64,000 nt of DNA from Edwardsiella anguillarum ET080813 (GCF_000264765.2 NZ_CP006664.1:3508350-3572349); one strand, 5' to 3'. Numbered from the stretch's first letter, positions 30,444-39,994 are shown. Made by a program: numbers and translations. Notes: generated by a model from the letters alone, not told the origin.

Positions 30444-31364
30444 ATGCTAAAATTTATATTCCGTCGCTTCCTGGAAGCGATTCCGACGCTTTTTATTCTG
30501 GTCACCATCTCGTTTTTTATGATGCGTCTGGCGCCGGGCAGCCCGTTTACCGGTGAACGCACGCTGCCGCCGGAGGTGATGGCCAACATCGAAGCCAAAT
30601 ACCATCTCAACGATCCCATCTGGAAGCAGTATGGCCACTACCTGCTGCAGCTCTCGCAGGGAGACTTTGGCCCCTCGTTCAAATACAAGGATTATTCGGT
30701 CAACGATCTGGTGGCCGCCTCGTTCCCCGTTTCGGCCAAGCTGGGCTTTGCCGCCTTTGTCATGGCGGTGGTGCTGGGAGTCTCTGCCGGGGTCATCGCG
30801 GCCCTGAAGCAGAACTCGCGCTGGGACTATGTGGTGATGAGCTTTGCCATGACCGGGGTGGTGATCCCAAGCTTTGTGGTCGCGCCGCTGCTGGTGCTGA
30901 TCTTCGCCATCTCGCTGCACTGGCTGCCGGGCGGCGGCTGGAACGGCGGGGCGCTGAAGTTCATACTGCTGCCGATGGTGGCGCTGTCGCTCTCCTATAT
31001 TGCCGGTATCGCGCGCATTACCCGGGGCTCGATGATCGAGGTGCTGCACTCTAACTTTATCCGCACCGCCCGGGCCAAGGGGCTACCGCTGCACCGCATT
31101 GTGCTGCGCCATGCGCTGCGTCCGGCGCTGCTGCCGGTGCTCTCCTACATGGGGCCCGCCTTTGTCGGGATCATTACCGGCTCGATGGTCATTGAAACTA
31201 TCTATGGCCTGCCGGGGATCGGCCAACTGTTCGTCAACGGCGCGCTGAACAGGGACTATTCGCTGGTGCTGAGCCTGACGATCCTGGTCGGCACCCTGAC
31301 GATTGCCTTTAACGCCATCGTTGACGTGCTGTACGCCGTAATCGATCCCAAAATCCGTTACTGA
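30444..31364 (+). CDS. oppB: Oligopeptide ABC transporter permease OppB
   Basis: Inner-membrane permease of 306 residues, the same length as E. coli OppB, with about six transmembrane helices. The cytoplasmic EAA loop N-F-I-R-T-A-R-A-K-G-L-P (about residues 196-207) docks the ATPases, and the family N-terminus R-R-F-L-E-A-I-P-T-L-F-I-L is clear. It pairs with OppC 11 bp downstream. Confidence 0.97.
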   Translation: MLKFIFRRFLEAIPTLFILVTISFFMMRLAPGSPFTGERTLPPEVMANIEAKYHLNDPIWKQYGHYLLQLSQGDFGPSFKYKDYSVNDLVAASFPVSAKLGFAAFVMAVVLGVSAGVIAALKQNSRWDYVVMSFAMTGVVIPSFVVAPLLVLIFAISLHWLPGGGWNGGALKFILLPMVALSLSYIAGIARITRGSMIEVLHSNFIRTARAKGLPLHRIVLRHALRPALLPVLSYMGPAFVGIITGSMVIETIYGLPGIGQLFVNGALNRDYSLVLSLTILVGTLTIAFNAIVDVLYAVIDPKIRY

Positions 31365-31375
31365 AAGAGGCGCCT

Positions 31376-32284
31376 ATGTTAGTGAATAAAAACAGCGCCG
31401 CCGCGGTGAGCAGCTTCAGCGAACAGCTGGACGTGGAAGGGCGCAGCCTATGGCAGGATGCACGCCGCCGCTTTATGCATAACCGCGCGGCGCTGGTCAG
31501 CCTGTGCATTCTGTTGCTGATCGCCCTGTTTGTGATATTCGCCCCGATGCTGTCGCCGTTTGCCTACGACGATACCGACTGGGAGATGATGTCGGCGGTG
31601 CCGGCGCTGGAGGGGGGGCACTACTTCGGTACCGACTCCTCCGGACGCGATCTGCTGGTGCGTGTCGCCATCGGTGGACGTATTTCGCTGATGGTCGGGA
31701 TTGCCGCCGCGCTGGTGGCCGTGGTGGTCGGTACGCTGTACGGCGCGCTCTCCGGTTACCTGGGCGGTAAGGTGGACTCGGTGATGATGCGCATGCTGGA
31801 GATCCTTAACTCGTTTCCCTTCATGTTCTTTGTCATTCTGCTGGTGACCTTCTTTGGCCAGAATATTTTGCTGATTTTTATCGCGATCGGCATGGTTTCC
31901 TGGCTGGATATGGCGCGTATTGTCCGCGGGCAGACGCTGAGCCTGAAGCGTAAGGAGTTTATCGAGGCGGCGCAGGTGGGCGGGGTGACGACGGGGCGTA
32001 TTATCCTGCGCCACGTGGTGCCTAACGTGCTGGGCGTGGTAGTGGTGTACGCGTCGCTGTTGGTGCCGAGCATGATCCTGTTTGAATCGTTTTTGAGCTT
32101 CCTGGGGCTGGGTACCCAAGAGCCGCTCAGCAGCTGGGGCGCCCTGCTGAGCGATGGGGCCAACTCGATGGAGGTTTCCCCCTGGCTGCTGATCTTCCCG
32201 GCCTCTTTTCTGGTGATCACGCTATTTTGTTTTAACTTTATCGGTGATGGGCTCCGCGATGCCCTCGACCCGAAAGATCGCTGA
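31376..32284 (+). CDS. oppC: Oligopeptide ABC transporter permease OppC
   Basis: Second permease subunit, 302 residues, with an N-terminal cytoplasmic extension ([15 protein letters not shown]), about six helices and the EAA loop [24 protein letters not shown] is the DPP-type permease hallmark. Spacing on both sides is about 11 bp, typical of an operon. Confidence 0.97.
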   Translation: MLVNKNSAAAVSSFSEQLDVEGRSLWQDARRRFMHNRAALVSLCILLLIALFVIFAPMLSPFAYDDTDWEMMSAVPALEGGHYFGTDSSGRDLLVRVAIGGRISLMVGIAAALVAVVVGTLYGALSGYLGGKVDSVMMRMLEILNSFPFMFFVILLVTFFGQNILLIFIAIGMVSWLDMARIVRGQTLSLKRKEFIEAAQVGGVTTGRIILRHVVPNVLGVVVVYASLLVPSMILFESFLSFLGLGTQEPLSSWGALLSDGANSMEVSPWLLIFPASFLVITLFCFNFIGDGLRDALDPKDR

Positions 32285-32295
32285 GGAGCGCAGAG

Positions 32296-33267
32296 ATGAA
32301 ATCCAGCTTACTGAACGTACGCTCCCTACGCGTGACCTTCACAACGCCGGACGGCGACGTCACGGCGGTCAACGATCTGAACTTCTCGCTGGACGCTGGC
32401 GAGACGCTGGGGATCGTCGGTGAGTCCGGTTCGGGAAAGTCGCAGACCGCGTTTGCCCTGATGGGGCTGCTGGCACCGAATGGGCGCATCGACGGTTCGG
32501 CCAGCTTCGATGGCCGTGAGATCTTAAATTTACCGGAGAAGGCCCTTAATCGGCTGCGCGCCGAAGAGATCGCCATGATCTTTCAGGACCCGATGACCTC
32601 CCTCAACCCCTATATGCGGGTGGGCGAGCAGCTGATGGAGGTGCTGATGCTGCACAAGGGAATGAGCAAGGCGCAGGCGTTTGATGAGTCGGTGCGGATG
32701 CTGGATGCGGTGAAGATGCCGGAGGCGCGTAAGCGTATGCGCATGTTCCCCCATGAATTTTCCGGCGGGATGCGCCAGCGGGTGATGATTGCGATGGCGC
32801 TGCTGTGCCGCCCGCGGCTGCTGATTGCCGATGAGCCGACCACGGCGCTGGATGTGACGGTGCAGGCGCAGATCATGACGCTGCTCAATGAGCTGAAGCG
32901 GGAGTTTAACACCGCGATCATTATGATAACGCACGACCTGGGGGTCGTTGCCGGTATCTGTGACAAGGTGCTGGTGATGTATGCCGGGCGTACCATGGAG
33001 TATGGCCAGGCGCGCGACGTGTTCTATCACCCATCGCACCCGTACTCCATCGGGCTGCTGAGCGCGGTGCCGCGCTTGGATGCCGAGAGCGGGGCGCTGC
33101 TGACCATCCCGGGCAACCCGCCTAACCTGCTGCGTCTGCCGGCCGGCTGCCCGTTTCAGCCGCGCTGCCCCTATGCCGATGCCGGCTGCGATGCGGCGCC
33201 GCCGCTGACGGCCTTTGGCGAGGGGCGTCTACGCGCCTGCTTCAGAACGGTGGAGGAACTGGCATGA
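32296..33267 (+). CDS. oppD: Oligopeptide ABC transporter ATPase OppD
   Basis: ATP-hydrolysing subunit, 323 residues, with Walker A G-E-S-G-S-G-K-S (42-49), the signature E-F-S-G-G-M-R-Q-R and Walker [10 protein letters not shown]. The C-terminal oligopeptide domain has the cysteine-bearing P-F-Q-P-R-C-P. It lacks about 14 N-terminal residues of E. coli OppD, and no better start is visible. It overlaps oppF by 4 nt. Confidence 0.97.
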   Translation: MKSSLLNVRSLRVTFTTPDGDVTAVNDLNFSLDAGETLGIVGESGSGKSQTAFALMGLLAPNGRIDGSASFDGREILNLPEKALNRLRAEEIAMIFQDPMTSLNPYMRVGEQLMEVLMLHKGMSKAQAFDESVRMLDAVKMPEARKRMRMFPHEFSGGMRQRVMIAMALLCRPRLLIADEPTTALDVTVQAQIMTLLNELKREFNTAIIMITHDLGVVAGICDKVLVMYAGRTMEYGQARDVFYHPSHPYSIGLLSAVPRLDAESGALLTIPGNPPNLLRLPAGCPFQPRCPYADAGCDAAPPLTAFGEGRLRACFRTVEELA

Positions 33268-34268
33268 GTGGGCCGATGAGTGACAAAAACGTATTGTTGG
33301 AAGTGGCTGATCTACGGGTTCATTTTGATATTCGAGACAACAAGGCCTGGTTTTGGCAGCCGCCCAAGCGCCTAAAGGCGGTGGATGGTGTGACCCTACG
33401 TCTGTATCAGGGGGAAACGCTGGGCGTTGTCGGCGAGTCAGGCTGCGGCAAGTCGACCTTTGCCCGCGCGCTGATCGGCCTGGTGAAGGCGACCTCCGGC
33501 AGCGTCAGCTGGCTGGGGCGCGATCTGCTGGGCATGAACGAAAAGCAGTGGCGCGAGGTGCGTAGCGATATCCAGATGATCTTTCAGGATCCGCTGGCGT
33601 CGCTAAACCCGCGGATGACGATTGGGGAGATTATTGCCGAGCCCCTGCGGACCTATTATCCGCAGATGGCGCGCGGCGAGATGCGCGACAGGGTGAAGGC
33701 GATGATGATGAAGGTGGGCCTACTGCCTAATCTCATCAACCGCTATCCGCACGAATTCTCCGGTGGTCAGTGTCAACGTATTGGGATTGCCCGGGCCCTG
33801 ATCCTGGAGCCCAAGCTGATTATCTGCGACGAGCCGGTGTCGGCGCTCGATGTGTCGATTCAGGCGCAGGTGGTCAACCTGCTGCAGTCACTGCAGCGGG
33901 AGATGGGGCTGTCGCTGATCTTCATCGCACACGATCTGGCGGTGGTAAAGCATATCTCCGACCGCGTGCTGGTGATGTATCTGGGACATGCGGTGGAGCT
34001 GGGCACCTATGATGAGGTGTATCACAACCCACAGCATCCCTATACCAAGGCGCTGATGTCGGCGGTGCCGGTGCCGGATCCCGACAGGGAGCGCAATAAG
34101 CAGATTCAGCTGCTGGAGGGGGAGCTGCCGTCGCCGATCGATCCGCCGTCGGGCTGCGTGTTCCGCACCCGCTGTCCTCAGGCTGGGCCGGAGTGCGCAC
34201 AGACCCGGCCGCTGCTGGAGGGCAGCTTTCGTCACGCGGTCTCCTGCCTGAAGGTCGATCCGCTGTAG
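33264..34268 (+). CDS. oppF: Oligopeptide ABC transporter ATPase OppF
   Basis: Second ATPase, 334 residues as in E. coli, with Walker A G-E-S-G-C-G-K-S (57-64), signature E-F-S-G-G-Q-C-Q-R and Walker [10 protein letters not shown]. The C-terminal C-V-F-R-T-R-C-P motif matches the iron-sulfur/cysteine region of the family. Its start overlaps the oppD stop (ATGA). It is the last gene of oppABCDF, closed by a strong bidirectional terminator. Confidence 0.97.
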   Translation: MSGPMSDKNVLLEVADLRVHFDIRDNKAWFWQPPKRLKAVDGVTLRLYQGETLGVVGESGCGKSTFARALIGLVKATSGSVSWLGRDLLGMNEKQWREVRSDIQMIFQDPLASLNPRMTIGEIIAEPLRTYYPQMARGEMRDRVKAMMMKVGLLPNLINRYPHEFSGGQCQRIGIARALILEPKLIICDEPVSALDVSIQAQVVNLLQSLQREMGLSLIFIAHDLAVVKHISDRVLVMYLGHAVELGTYDEVYHNPQHPYTKALMSAVPVPDPDRERNKQIQLLEGELPSPIDPPSGCVFRTRCPQAGPECAQTRPLLEGSFRHAVSCLKVDPL

Positions 34269-34280
34269 CTGGGGGGAGCA

Positions 34281-34310
34281 CTAAAAAACCGCCTGACGGC
34301 GGTTTTTTAG
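34281..34310. terminator. Bidirectional terminator between oppF and yciU
   Basis: Perfect 13-bp stem, CTAAAAAACCGCC (34281-34293) with GGCGGTTTTTTAG (34298-34310), loop TGAC. T runs occur on both strands, serving both converging genes. Confidence 0.93.
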
Positions 34311-34329
34311 TGGGCGAAGAGCGGCGGTG

Positions 34330-34662
34330 CTACTCTTTCCACAGGATATGGCACATTTTATGATCCTTCTCTCGGCAGATCAGAATGCGGGCGAAGACAT
34401 CCTCGATATCGTCGCTGTCCGGATTACCGTCGGTCAGGCCGATCACCACCTCGGCAAAGAAGTCCGGGGTGAGATCGACATCGACATGCTCCTGCCAGTC
34501 TTCGGCCGGATCGAACAGCTCGGCAGCGCCGCGCTGCTCAAACTGCAGGTTAAACAGCAGCACGTCCGCCGGATCCAGATTGTCCGCCGCCAGCTCCAGG
34601 AAAATATCGTAGGCCTGATCCAGGGTCTCTTCTTCGCTCAGGCGGTTGTTTAAATCCATCAT
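34330..34662 (-). CDS. yciU: DUF440/HI1450-family acidic protein YciU
   Basis: Very acidic cytoplasmic protein of 110 residues, described in its family as a putative double-stranded DNA mimic. It matches E. coli YciU along its length: [25 protein letters not shown] and E-D-W-Q-E-H-V. The actual partner is not known here. Start 34662 or 34659 (adjacent ATGs). It lies downstream of clsA, the usual order. Confidence 0.92.
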   Translation of the reverse strand: MMDLNNRLSEEETLDQAYDIFLELAADNLDPADVLLFNLQFEQRGAAELFDPAEDWQEHVDVDLTPDFFAEVVIGLTDGNPDSDDIEDVFARILICREKDHKMCHILWKE

Positions 34663-34713
34663 GTCAGTATCTCATTGAGGCCGCGGCCAGAGGGGAGTCC
34701 GAGCCGCGGACGG

Positions 34714-36174
34714 TTACAGCAAAGGGCTGAAAAAGTAAAAGAGGCGCTCGACGACGCGCTGCCACAGCGGGCGTTTTAACCACGCCAGCGGGTCCAGCAG
34801 GGAGGAGCGAGCGATATAGTCCTCCTGTACGCAGGCGAGATCGCTGCCGAAGCCGTCATCGTCGATGACCAGCGTAATTTCAAAGTTAAGCCACAGGCTG
34901 CGCATATCCAGGTTGACGGTGCCGACCAGACTGAGCTGACCGTCGACCAGCACGCTCTTGGTATGCAGCAGGCCGCCCTCAAACTGATAGATTTTAACGC
35001 CGGCGGCCAGCATTTCGGTAAAAAAGGCGCGGCTGGCCCAGCCGACCATCATCGAGTCATTCTTTTTCGGCACGATGATAGAGACATCCACGCCGCGCTG
35101 GGCGGCGGTACAGATGGCGTGCAGTAGGTCGTCGCTGGGAACAAAATAGGGGGTGGTCATCACCAGCTGCTGGCGCGCGGAGTAGACGGCGGTCAACAGC
35201 GATTGGTGGATCAGCTCCTCCGGGAAGCCGGGGCCGGAGGCGATCACCTGAATGGTGTGGCCCGACTCTTTTTCGAAGGGAAGGATATTGCATACCGGCT
35301 CTGGCGGCAGAATGCGTTTACCGGTCTCCATCTCCCAGTCGAAGGCGTAGTAGATGCCCATGGTGGTCGCGACCGGTCCCTCCATGCGTGCCATGACATC
35401 GATCCACTGTCCGACGCCGGCGTCCTGCTTGAAGTAGCGCGGGTCAACCAGATTCATGCTGCCGGTATAGGCGATAAAGTTGTCGATCAGCACCACCTTG
35501 CGGTGCTGACGCAGATCCATGCGGCGCAGGAAAACGCGCAGCAGGTTGACCTGCAGCGCCTCGACGACCTCAATACCCGCTTCGCGCATTATGGCCGGAT
35601 AAGGGCTGCGGAAAAACGCCACGCTACCGGCCGAATCGAGCATCAGGCGGCAGTGTACGCCGCGTCTGGCCGCCGCCATCATCGCCTCGGCAACCCGATC
35701 GGCCAACCCGCCGGGCTGCCAAATATAAAACATCATCTCAATGCTGTTATGCGCCAGCTCAATATCGCGGATCAGGGCGTTGAGCGTGTCGTCGGTAGAG
35801 GTGAGCAGCTGCAGCTGGTTACCCTTGACGCCGGCAATGCCCTGGCGTCGTTCGCACAGCTGGAACAGCGGTGCGGCGACCTCGCTGTTATGGGTGGCAA
35901 AAATGCTACGACAGCTGCGCAGATCGGCCAGCCAGCGTGCGGTGGATGGCCACATGGCGCGCGCGCGTTCGGCGCGACGTTTTCCCAGATGCAGCTCACC
36001 AAAGGAGAGATAGGCGATAATGCCGACCAGCGGCAGAATGTAAATGATCAGCAGCCAAGCCATGGCGGAGGGAACCGCCCGGCGTTTCATTAATATCCGT
36101 AACGTGACGCTGGCGATCAGCAGCCAGTAGCCAAAGATTGCCAGCCAGCTGATTACTGTATAAAAAGTGCTCAT
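34714..36174 (-). CDS. clsA: Cardiolipin synthase A
   Basis: Inner-membrane phospholipase-D-type enzyme condensing two phosphatidylglycerols to cardiolipin. In 486 residues, equal to E. coli ClsA, there are two N-terminal membrane helices (about 7-27 and 38-58) and two HKD motifs: H224-R-K226 with D231, and a second H-T-K-S-V-L-V-D near residue 404. The start at 36174 gives M-S-T-F-Y-T-V; a 16-codon longer frame has no homology. Confidence 0.97.
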   Translation of the reverse strand: MSTFYTVISWLAIFGYWLLIASVTLRILMKRRAVPSAMAWLLIIYILPLVGIIAYLSFGELHLGKRRAERARAMWPSTARWLADLRSCRSIFATHNSEVAAPLFQLCERRQGIAGVKGNQLQLLTSTDDTLNALIRDIELAHNSIEMMFYIWQPGGLADRVAEAMMAAARRGVHCRLMLDSAGSVAFFRSPYPAIMREAGIEVVEALQVNLLRVFLRRMDLRQHRKVVLIDNFIAYTGSMNLVDPRYFKQDAGVGQWIDVMARMEGPVATTMGIYYAFDWEMETGKRILPPEPVCNILPFEKESGHTIQVIASGPGFPEELIHQSLLTAVYSARQQLVMTTPYFVPSDDLLHAICTAAQRGVDVSIIVPKKNDSMMVGWASRAFFTEMLAAGVKIYQFEGGLLHTKSVLVDGQLSLVGTVNLDMRSLWLNFEITLVIDDDGFGSDLACVQEDYIARSSLLDPLAWLKRPLWQRVVERLFYFFSPLL

Positions 36175-36309
36175 AACCGCAGGTTGTCCTTGCACAAATC
36201 CATCAATTGAGAGTTTACGCACAGATATACAAAGAAGAAACCTTTAGCGGTTAAATATATACAGATCGCGGCGCGCGGCACTTTTTATACGATGGGCTCG
36301 CCCGGGGGG

Positions 36310-36337
36310 TTGGCTTGTCTCTCAGGGGGGGTATAAT
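36310..36337 (+). promoter_or_regulatory. Promoter of yciY
   Basis: TTGGCT (36310-36315), 16-bp spacer, TATAAT (36332-36337), which is the perfect -10. Transcription would start about 20 bp before the yciY start codon. Confidence 0.7.
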
Positions 36338-36364
36338 CGCAGCGCAATTATCCGGAGGGGTACA

Positions 36365-36541
36365 ATGCGACACAGTCGAAATGAAGTAGGGCGCTGGCGT
36401 ATGCTGCGTCAGATCCATCGGCGGCGCAGCCGCTGGCTGGAAGGTCAGTCACGCAGAAACCGTCATATCTATTGCATTCGCCGTTTACACAGAATCCAGC
36501 ATCACCGTTCTTTGCTCTATTCCGTTGCCTACGAGTGGTAG
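36365..36541 (+). CDS. yciY: Small basic protein YciY
   Basis: 58 codons beginning M-R-H-S-R-N-E-V-G-R-W-R-M. The block E-V-G-R-W-R-M and R-S-R-W-L-E-G-Q-S-R-R-N match the 57-residue E. coli YciY, which also lies beside cls. The protein is extremely rich in Arg and His; its function is unknown. A strong GGAGGGG lies 4 nt before the ATG and a good promoter lies upstream, so it is very likely expressed. It is divergent from clsA. An 8-bp hairpin (AGCCCCGC/GCGGGGCT, 36548-36566) follows without a T run. Confidence 0.88.
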   Translation: MRHSRNEVGRWRMLRQIHRRRSRWLEGQSRRNRHIYCIRRLHRIQHHRSLLYSVAYEW

Positions 36542-36588
36542 TCATTCAGCCCCGCGCAGCGGGGCTGAGGTCACCTTTCGCCCGCCGG

Positions 36589-37080
36589 CTATTGCCCCAG
36601 ATAGGCGTTCAGCATCCACACCTGCTTTTCCTGCTGCTTAATATAGTCGCTCATCAGAGAGACGGTTCCCTCGTCCGCCGCGTCCGTCGCTAGCCGCAGG
36701 ATTTCTCGCTGCTGCTGCAGCAGCAGGGCATAGCCGCTCAATAATCCCTGCAGGGTGCCGCAATCGTCGGTGACATCGACGTCTTCTTTGATCTCGGCGC
36801 TTTTCAGATAGTCGCTGAAGGCGTGACGCGGGCGGTAGCCGAGCGTCAGGATCCGCTCGGCCAGCTCATCGACCTTAAGCAACAGATCGTTATAGGTCTC
36901 TTCAAACTTAACGTGCAGCTCAAAAAACTGCGGTCCGCTGATATTCCAGTGGTAGCCGCGCACATTCATATACAGGATCTGGTAGTTGGCCAGCAGGATA
37001 TTGAGTGCATCGGCCAGCGCGGCTGATTTTTTGGGATCCAAACCGATATGGGTTTTGGCGTTCTTCTTACTGTTTGCCAT
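36589..37080 (-). CDS. Dps-family DNA-protection ferritin
   Basis: Dodecameric mini-ferritin, 163 residues, that oxidises and stores iron with peroxide. The inter-subunit ferroxidase motif is visible: Y-H-W-N-I-S-G-P-Q-F-F-E-L-H (His ligands), then F-E-E-T-Y and D-E-L-A-E-R-I. The Lys-rich N-terminus (N-S-K-K-N-A-K) could bind DNA. It belongs to the Dps subgroup with H-W-N-I-x-G-P and is clearly different from classic E. coli Dps. The start at 37080 has AGGAG 10 nt upstream. Confidence 0.88.
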   Translation of the reverse strand: MANSKKNAKTHIGLDPKKSAALADALNILLANYQILYMNVRGYHWNISGPQFFELHVKFEETYNDLLLKVDELAERILTLGYRPRHAFSDYLKSAEIKEDVDVTDDCGTLQGLLSGYALLLQQQREILRLATDAADEGTVSLMSDYIKQQEKQVWMLNAYLGQ

Positions 37081-37290
37081 TCTGCATGCTCTCCTTGGAT
37101 GACACGATGGATAGCGGCAGGCGCGCTGGACGCCAATCACCGCTGAATACAGTGGGATAGTCCGTTTTTTATCCATCCTGCCAGAGTCGGCGGCGGAGAT
37201 CCAGCCCGCGTGCTACGGAGCGGCGAGTCCCCCAATAAGCGCCAGGTGATAATAAAAGCAGCGAACGCATTTATCCGAATTATCATGATA

Positions 37291-37319
37291 TTGCGACCCG
37301 CGAGGAATCAGGGTAGACT
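37291..37319 (+). promoter_or_regulatory. Promoter of the candidate small RNA
   Basis: -35 TTGCGA (37291-37296), 17-bp spacer, -10 TAGACT (37314-37319). The predicted start is near 37326, just before the first stem-loop. Confidence 0.6.
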
Positions 37320-37325
37320 GCCCGG

Positions 37326-37440
37326 CATCACAGCAATGTGACAGAAAAGCGCATTTAGCATTTTAATGGAATCTCCATGTAGCCCCGGCTAAGTGCGCTT
37401 CTCTGCGGTAAGGGAAAGCCCGCGAATGCGGGCTTTTTTC
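37326..37440 (+). ncRNA. Candidate stand-alone small RNA
   Basis: Predicted transcript of about 115 nt. SL1: TCACA-GCAA-TGTGA (37328-37341), with a GNRA tetraloop. SL2: AAGCGCATTTAGC pairs with GCTAAGTGCGCTT (37347-37359 and 37388-37400, 13 bp with one G-U), enclosing a small hairpin ATGGA-ATC-TCCAT (37366-37378). SL3: AAGCCCGC-GAAT-GCGGGCTT (37416-37435) plus T run, a Rho-independent terminator. No gene lies downstream on this strand (yciI is convergent), so it is not a leader. It does not match any small RNA I can recall; an 8-codon frame inside the loop has no ribosome site. Confidence 0.65.
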
Positions 37441-37476
37441 TTGGGTATGACTCGTCCTGAATGCGGTGACGCGGCG

Positions 37477-37773
37477 TTAGAACACCTGTTTGTAGGGGGT
37501 TACGCTGACTTGACGGTAGACTCCGGCGGCAACGTAAGGGTCATTTCCCGCCCATGCCTGGGCCTGGCTCAGCGATTCAAATTCGGCGATCACCGCCGAG
37601 CCGGTGAACCCCGCGGCGCCGGGATCGCTGCTGTCGATAGCCGGCAGGGGGCCGGCTGTCAGCAGACGTCCCTGATCGCGCAGCGTCTGCAGCCTGGCCA
37701 GATGGGCCGGGCGTGCCGCCAGACGCTGCTGCAGCGTATCCTGTGCATCCTGAGCATAAATCAGGTACAACAT
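37477..37773 (-). CDS. yciI: YCII-family protein YciI
   Basis: Small ferredoxin-like fold protein, 98 residues as in E. coli, with the conserved [19 protein letters not shown] and D-P-Y-V-A-A-G-V-Y. The family has a putative His-Asp active site but no assigned reaction in enterobacteria. It lies next to tonB, as in E. coli, and is divergent from it. Confidence 0.93.
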   Translation of the reverse strand: MLYLIYAQDAQDTLQQRLAARPAHLARLQTLRDQGRLLTAGPLPAIDSSDPGAAGFTGSAVIAEFESLSQAQAWAGNDPYVAAGVYRQVSVTPYKQVF

Positions 37774-37997
37774 ATTCTCCTCCTTGTATTGATTCGTGCC
37801 AATCGAGGGTAGTGTGCTCTGGTTTTGGCCTCTCTTGCGAGGGGCACAGGCGCAGAGCCTGACGCTGGGGAAAATACGGCGCCGCCTGAGCCGATACGTT
37901 AAGGTATCGTTGCCATAGGCGCAATATCTGTACTGTCGGCGCAGGGGATAATCCGTGCGGTCGCACAGTTTTGCGCTCTTCGACAGTTCTCAGTTGA

Positions 37998-38020
37998 ACA
38001 TGATTGCTATTTGCATTTAA
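37998..38020 (+). promoter_or_regulatory. Fur box of tonB
   Basis: ACATGATTGCTATTTGCATTTAA is arranged as in the E. coli tonB operator, which shares the core ATGATTGCTATTTGCATTTA. It lies about 50 bp upstream of the tonB start. With the receptor's own Fur box, iron starvation would induce both receptor and energiser. Confidence 0.75.
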
Positions 38021-38069
38021 ACTTGACTGCAATACGCGATGTCCATTTACCCATTGAGTTACCAACACC

Positions 38070-38924
38070 TTGTCGGCTGATAAATTAACCCTGAAGCGAT
38101 TTTTCCTGGTCCGTCGCCTTTCTTGGCCGATGGCGCTATCGGTATCCCTGCACGCCTCGCTGATTGCCGGACTGCTGTATGCCTCCTACCATGAGATCCG
38201 CCCACAGCCTGCCGGGGAAGCGGGGCAGATCCAGGCGATAATGGTCAATCCGGCCATGTTTGCCGCCGCAGGGCAGGCGGCGTCTGCGCCACAGGCCGCG
38301 CCGCAGCAGGCCGGATCGGCGCCGGCGCCGGCAGCGGCACCGGACGTCACCGCGCCCGAGGCACACAGGGAAAAAGAGGCGCCGCCGCCCGAGAAGCCGC
38401 AGCCAAAGCCGCAGCCGAAGCCGAGCGAGAGGGCGCAGCCCCGTCAGCGGGAGGTGAAACCGGCGCCGCCGAAGGCGAAACCGCCGGTGCCTCAGGCGCC
38501 GGTGGCCAAGGCGGTATCATCAACGCCGCAGGCGGTAACGCCGTCGGATCAGGCTCAGGGCGTCGCGCCAAAGGCGACGGGGACAGCAGGCGCTCTGCCA
38601 GGTGCGGCAAGCGGTCACGCGCCGGCGGCGAACGGGGGGCATCCTGCGGCGTCGGGCGCGCCGCAGGCGGCCAGCCGACCTGAGCCGGCCTATCCTCAGC
38701 GTGCGCTGGCGCTGCATATTGAGGGACGGGTGAGGCTGCGTTTTGACGTCGATAGCGAGGGGCGCGTCGGCAATGTCAGTATCCTGTCGGCCGATCCGCC
38801 AGGGGTATTTGAGCGAGAGGTCAAGCGCGCCGCGCGCCGCTGGCGTTACCAGCCCGGACGCCCGGGGCAGAACGTTGAGGTGACCGTCTATTTTCGGATC
38901 GATGGCCGGACGGCCGTCGAATAA
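38070..38924 (+). CDS. tonB: Energy-transducing protein TonB
   Basis: Spans the periplasm and couples the proton motive force (ExbBD) to outer-membrane receptors such as the heme receptor in this window. The protein is up to 284 residues (E. coli 239). A membrane anchor (about 18-38) keeps the essential S-x-x-x-H as S-V-S-L-H. An Ala/Pro/Lys-rich rod follows (about 60-205, with K-P-Q-P-K-P repeats), then the C-terminal fold with Y-P-Q-R-A, G-R-V-R-L-R-F-D-V and R-R-W-R-Y. The first codon is unclear: TTG 38070 is used because no ATG precedes the anchor; ATG 38130 would cut the anchor's basic N-terminus. Confidence 0.92.
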   Translation: MSADKLTLKRFFLVRRLSWPMALSVSLHASLIAGLLYASYHEIRPQPAGEAGQIQAIMVNPAMFAAAGQAASAPQAAPQQAGSAPAPAAAPDVTAPEAHREKEAPPPEKPQPKPQPKPSERAQPRQREVKPAPPKAKPPVPQAPVAKAVSSTPQAVTPSDQAQGVAPKATGTAGALPGAASGHAPAANGGHPAASGAPQAASRPEPAYPQRALALHIEGRVRLRFDVDSEGRVGNVSILSADPPGVFEREVKRAARRWRYQPGRPGQNVEVTVYFRIDGRTAVE

Positions 38925-38925
38925 G

Positions 38926-38949
38926 CGCCGGGCCAGCGATGGCCCGGCG
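38926..38949. terminator. Hairpin between convergent tonB and yciA
   Basis: Perfect 10-bp stem CGCCGGGCCA/TGGCCCGGCG with loop GCGA starts 2 bp after the tonB stop. It lacks a T run, but its position matches the bidirectional tonB/yciA terminator known in E. coli. Confidence 0.55.
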
Positions 38950-38958
38950 TGGGGGCGT

Positions 38959-39387
38959 CTATTGCGCGGCGTCGTTGCGGAAGTTGGCCTTCCCAGCAGG
39001 CAGCGCGCGGGATTTATTCGCGTCGTTTACCGCGACATAGGTAAATACCGCCTCGGTAACGCATTCGCGCTGCCCAATCGGCTCGGAGGCGACCTTTTTC
39101 ACCCAGACCTCAATGTTCACGGTGATAGAGCTGCGCCCGGTGCGGATACAGTGGGCATAGCAGCACACTACATCGCCTACCGCCACCGGCTTAAGAAAGG
39201 TTATCGCGTTCACCGCCACAGTCACCACGCGTCCCTCTGCGATCTCTTTTGCCAGGATAGCGCCGCCAATATCCATTTGTGACATGATCCAACCGCCGAA
39301 GATGTCCCCGTTAGCGTTGGTGTCGGCCGGCATAGCCAGAGTACGCAGAACAAGTTCACCTGCCGGTAAACGAAGTTTTTCGCTCAT
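38959..39387 (-). CDS. yciA: Acyl-CoA thioesterase YciA
   Basis: Hot-dog-fold hydrolase of short and medium acyl-CoAs, 142 residues. The hallmark is N-A-N-G-D-I-F-G-G-W-I-M-S-Q-M-D with the catalytic Asp. Start 39387 gives M-S-E-K-L-R-L-P; a 20-codon longer frame is not conserved. It is downstream of yciB with 64 bp between them. Confidence 0.95.
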   Translation of the reverse strand: MSEKLRLPAGELVLRTLAMPADTNANGDIFGGWIMSQMDIGGAILAKEIAEGRVVTVAVNAITFLKPVAVGDVVCCYAHCIRTGRSSITVNIEVWVKKVASEPIGQRECVTEAVFTYVAVNDANKSRALPAGKANFRNDAAQ

Positions 39388-39451
39388 AGTAAATGTCAGT
39401 CTTGATGTCTCAGTGTCAAAAGAAACGCCGGCCAGAGGCCGGCGCACAGTC

Positions 39452-39994
39452 TTATGAATGCTTTTGCTCTTCGGACATATTGCGGTAAATATAAACTCCG
39501 CTCAGCAGCGTGAAAATCAGCGTCAGCGCCGTTAGCCCAAAGACCTTAAAATCGACCCACACGCTTTGTGGCAGCCAGAAGGCGACATAGATGTTGGCCA
39601 GGCCGCAGCCTAGGAAGAACAGCGCCCACGCCGCATTCAGACGGGACCATACGCTGTCCGGCAGCTGAAGCTCTTTCCCTAACATCCGCTGGATCAGCGG
39701 CTTCTTCAGCACCATCTGGCTGATCAGCAGCGCCAGGGCAAACAGCGTATAGATAACGGTCACCTTCCATTTAATAAATAGATCGTTATGGAAGACCAGC
39801 GTCAGGGTGCCAAAAATGGCCACCATAATAAAGGTGATCAGGGTCATTTTCTCTACCCGGCGGTATTTCAGCCAGGTTAACACCAGTGCGACGGCGGTCG
39901 CGGCGATCAGCGCGCCGGAGGCGACATAGATGTCATACAGTTTGTAACAGACAAAAAATACCACCAGGGGTAAAAAATCTAACAATTGCTTCAT
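39452..39994 (-). CDS. yciB: Inner membrane-spanning protein YciB (septation protein A)
   Basis: Polytopic inner membrane protein of 180 residues (E. coli 179) with about five helices. It begins [14 protein letters not shown], has V-T-W-L-K-Y-R-R and ends G-V-Y-I-Y-R-N-M. It is linked to cell-envelope synthesis and septation in enterobacteria. The start is ATG 39994, as in homologues. In E. coli yciC is directly upstream; here two inserted genes separate them. Confidence 0.94.
   Translation of the reverse strand: MKQLLDFLPLVVFFVCYKLYDIYVASGALIAATAVALVLTWLKYRRVEKMTLITFIMVAIFGTLTLVFHNDLFIKWKVTVIYTLFALALLISQMVLKKPLIQRMLGKELQLPDSVWSRLNAAWALFFLGCGLANIYVAFWLPQSVWVDFKVFGLTALTLIFTLLSGVYIYRNMSEEQKHS

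Larger units (their letters stand above)
37081..37476. other. Gap between the dps-like gene and yciI
   Basis: The left part holds the dps-like promoter region (minus strand). The right part (37291-37440) holds the promoter, stem-loops and terminator of a candidate small RNA described separately. E. coli kch would be nearby in synteny, but no trace of it is seen. Confidence 0.6.

Noticed and set aside
28763..30619. 618-codon open frame antisense to oppA
   Set aside because: Same artefact; it covers oppA exactly and carries no recognisable domain.
36548..36566. Hairpin after yciY as a Rho-independent terminator
   Set aside because: Perfect stem but no T run on either strand; noted only in the yciY entry.
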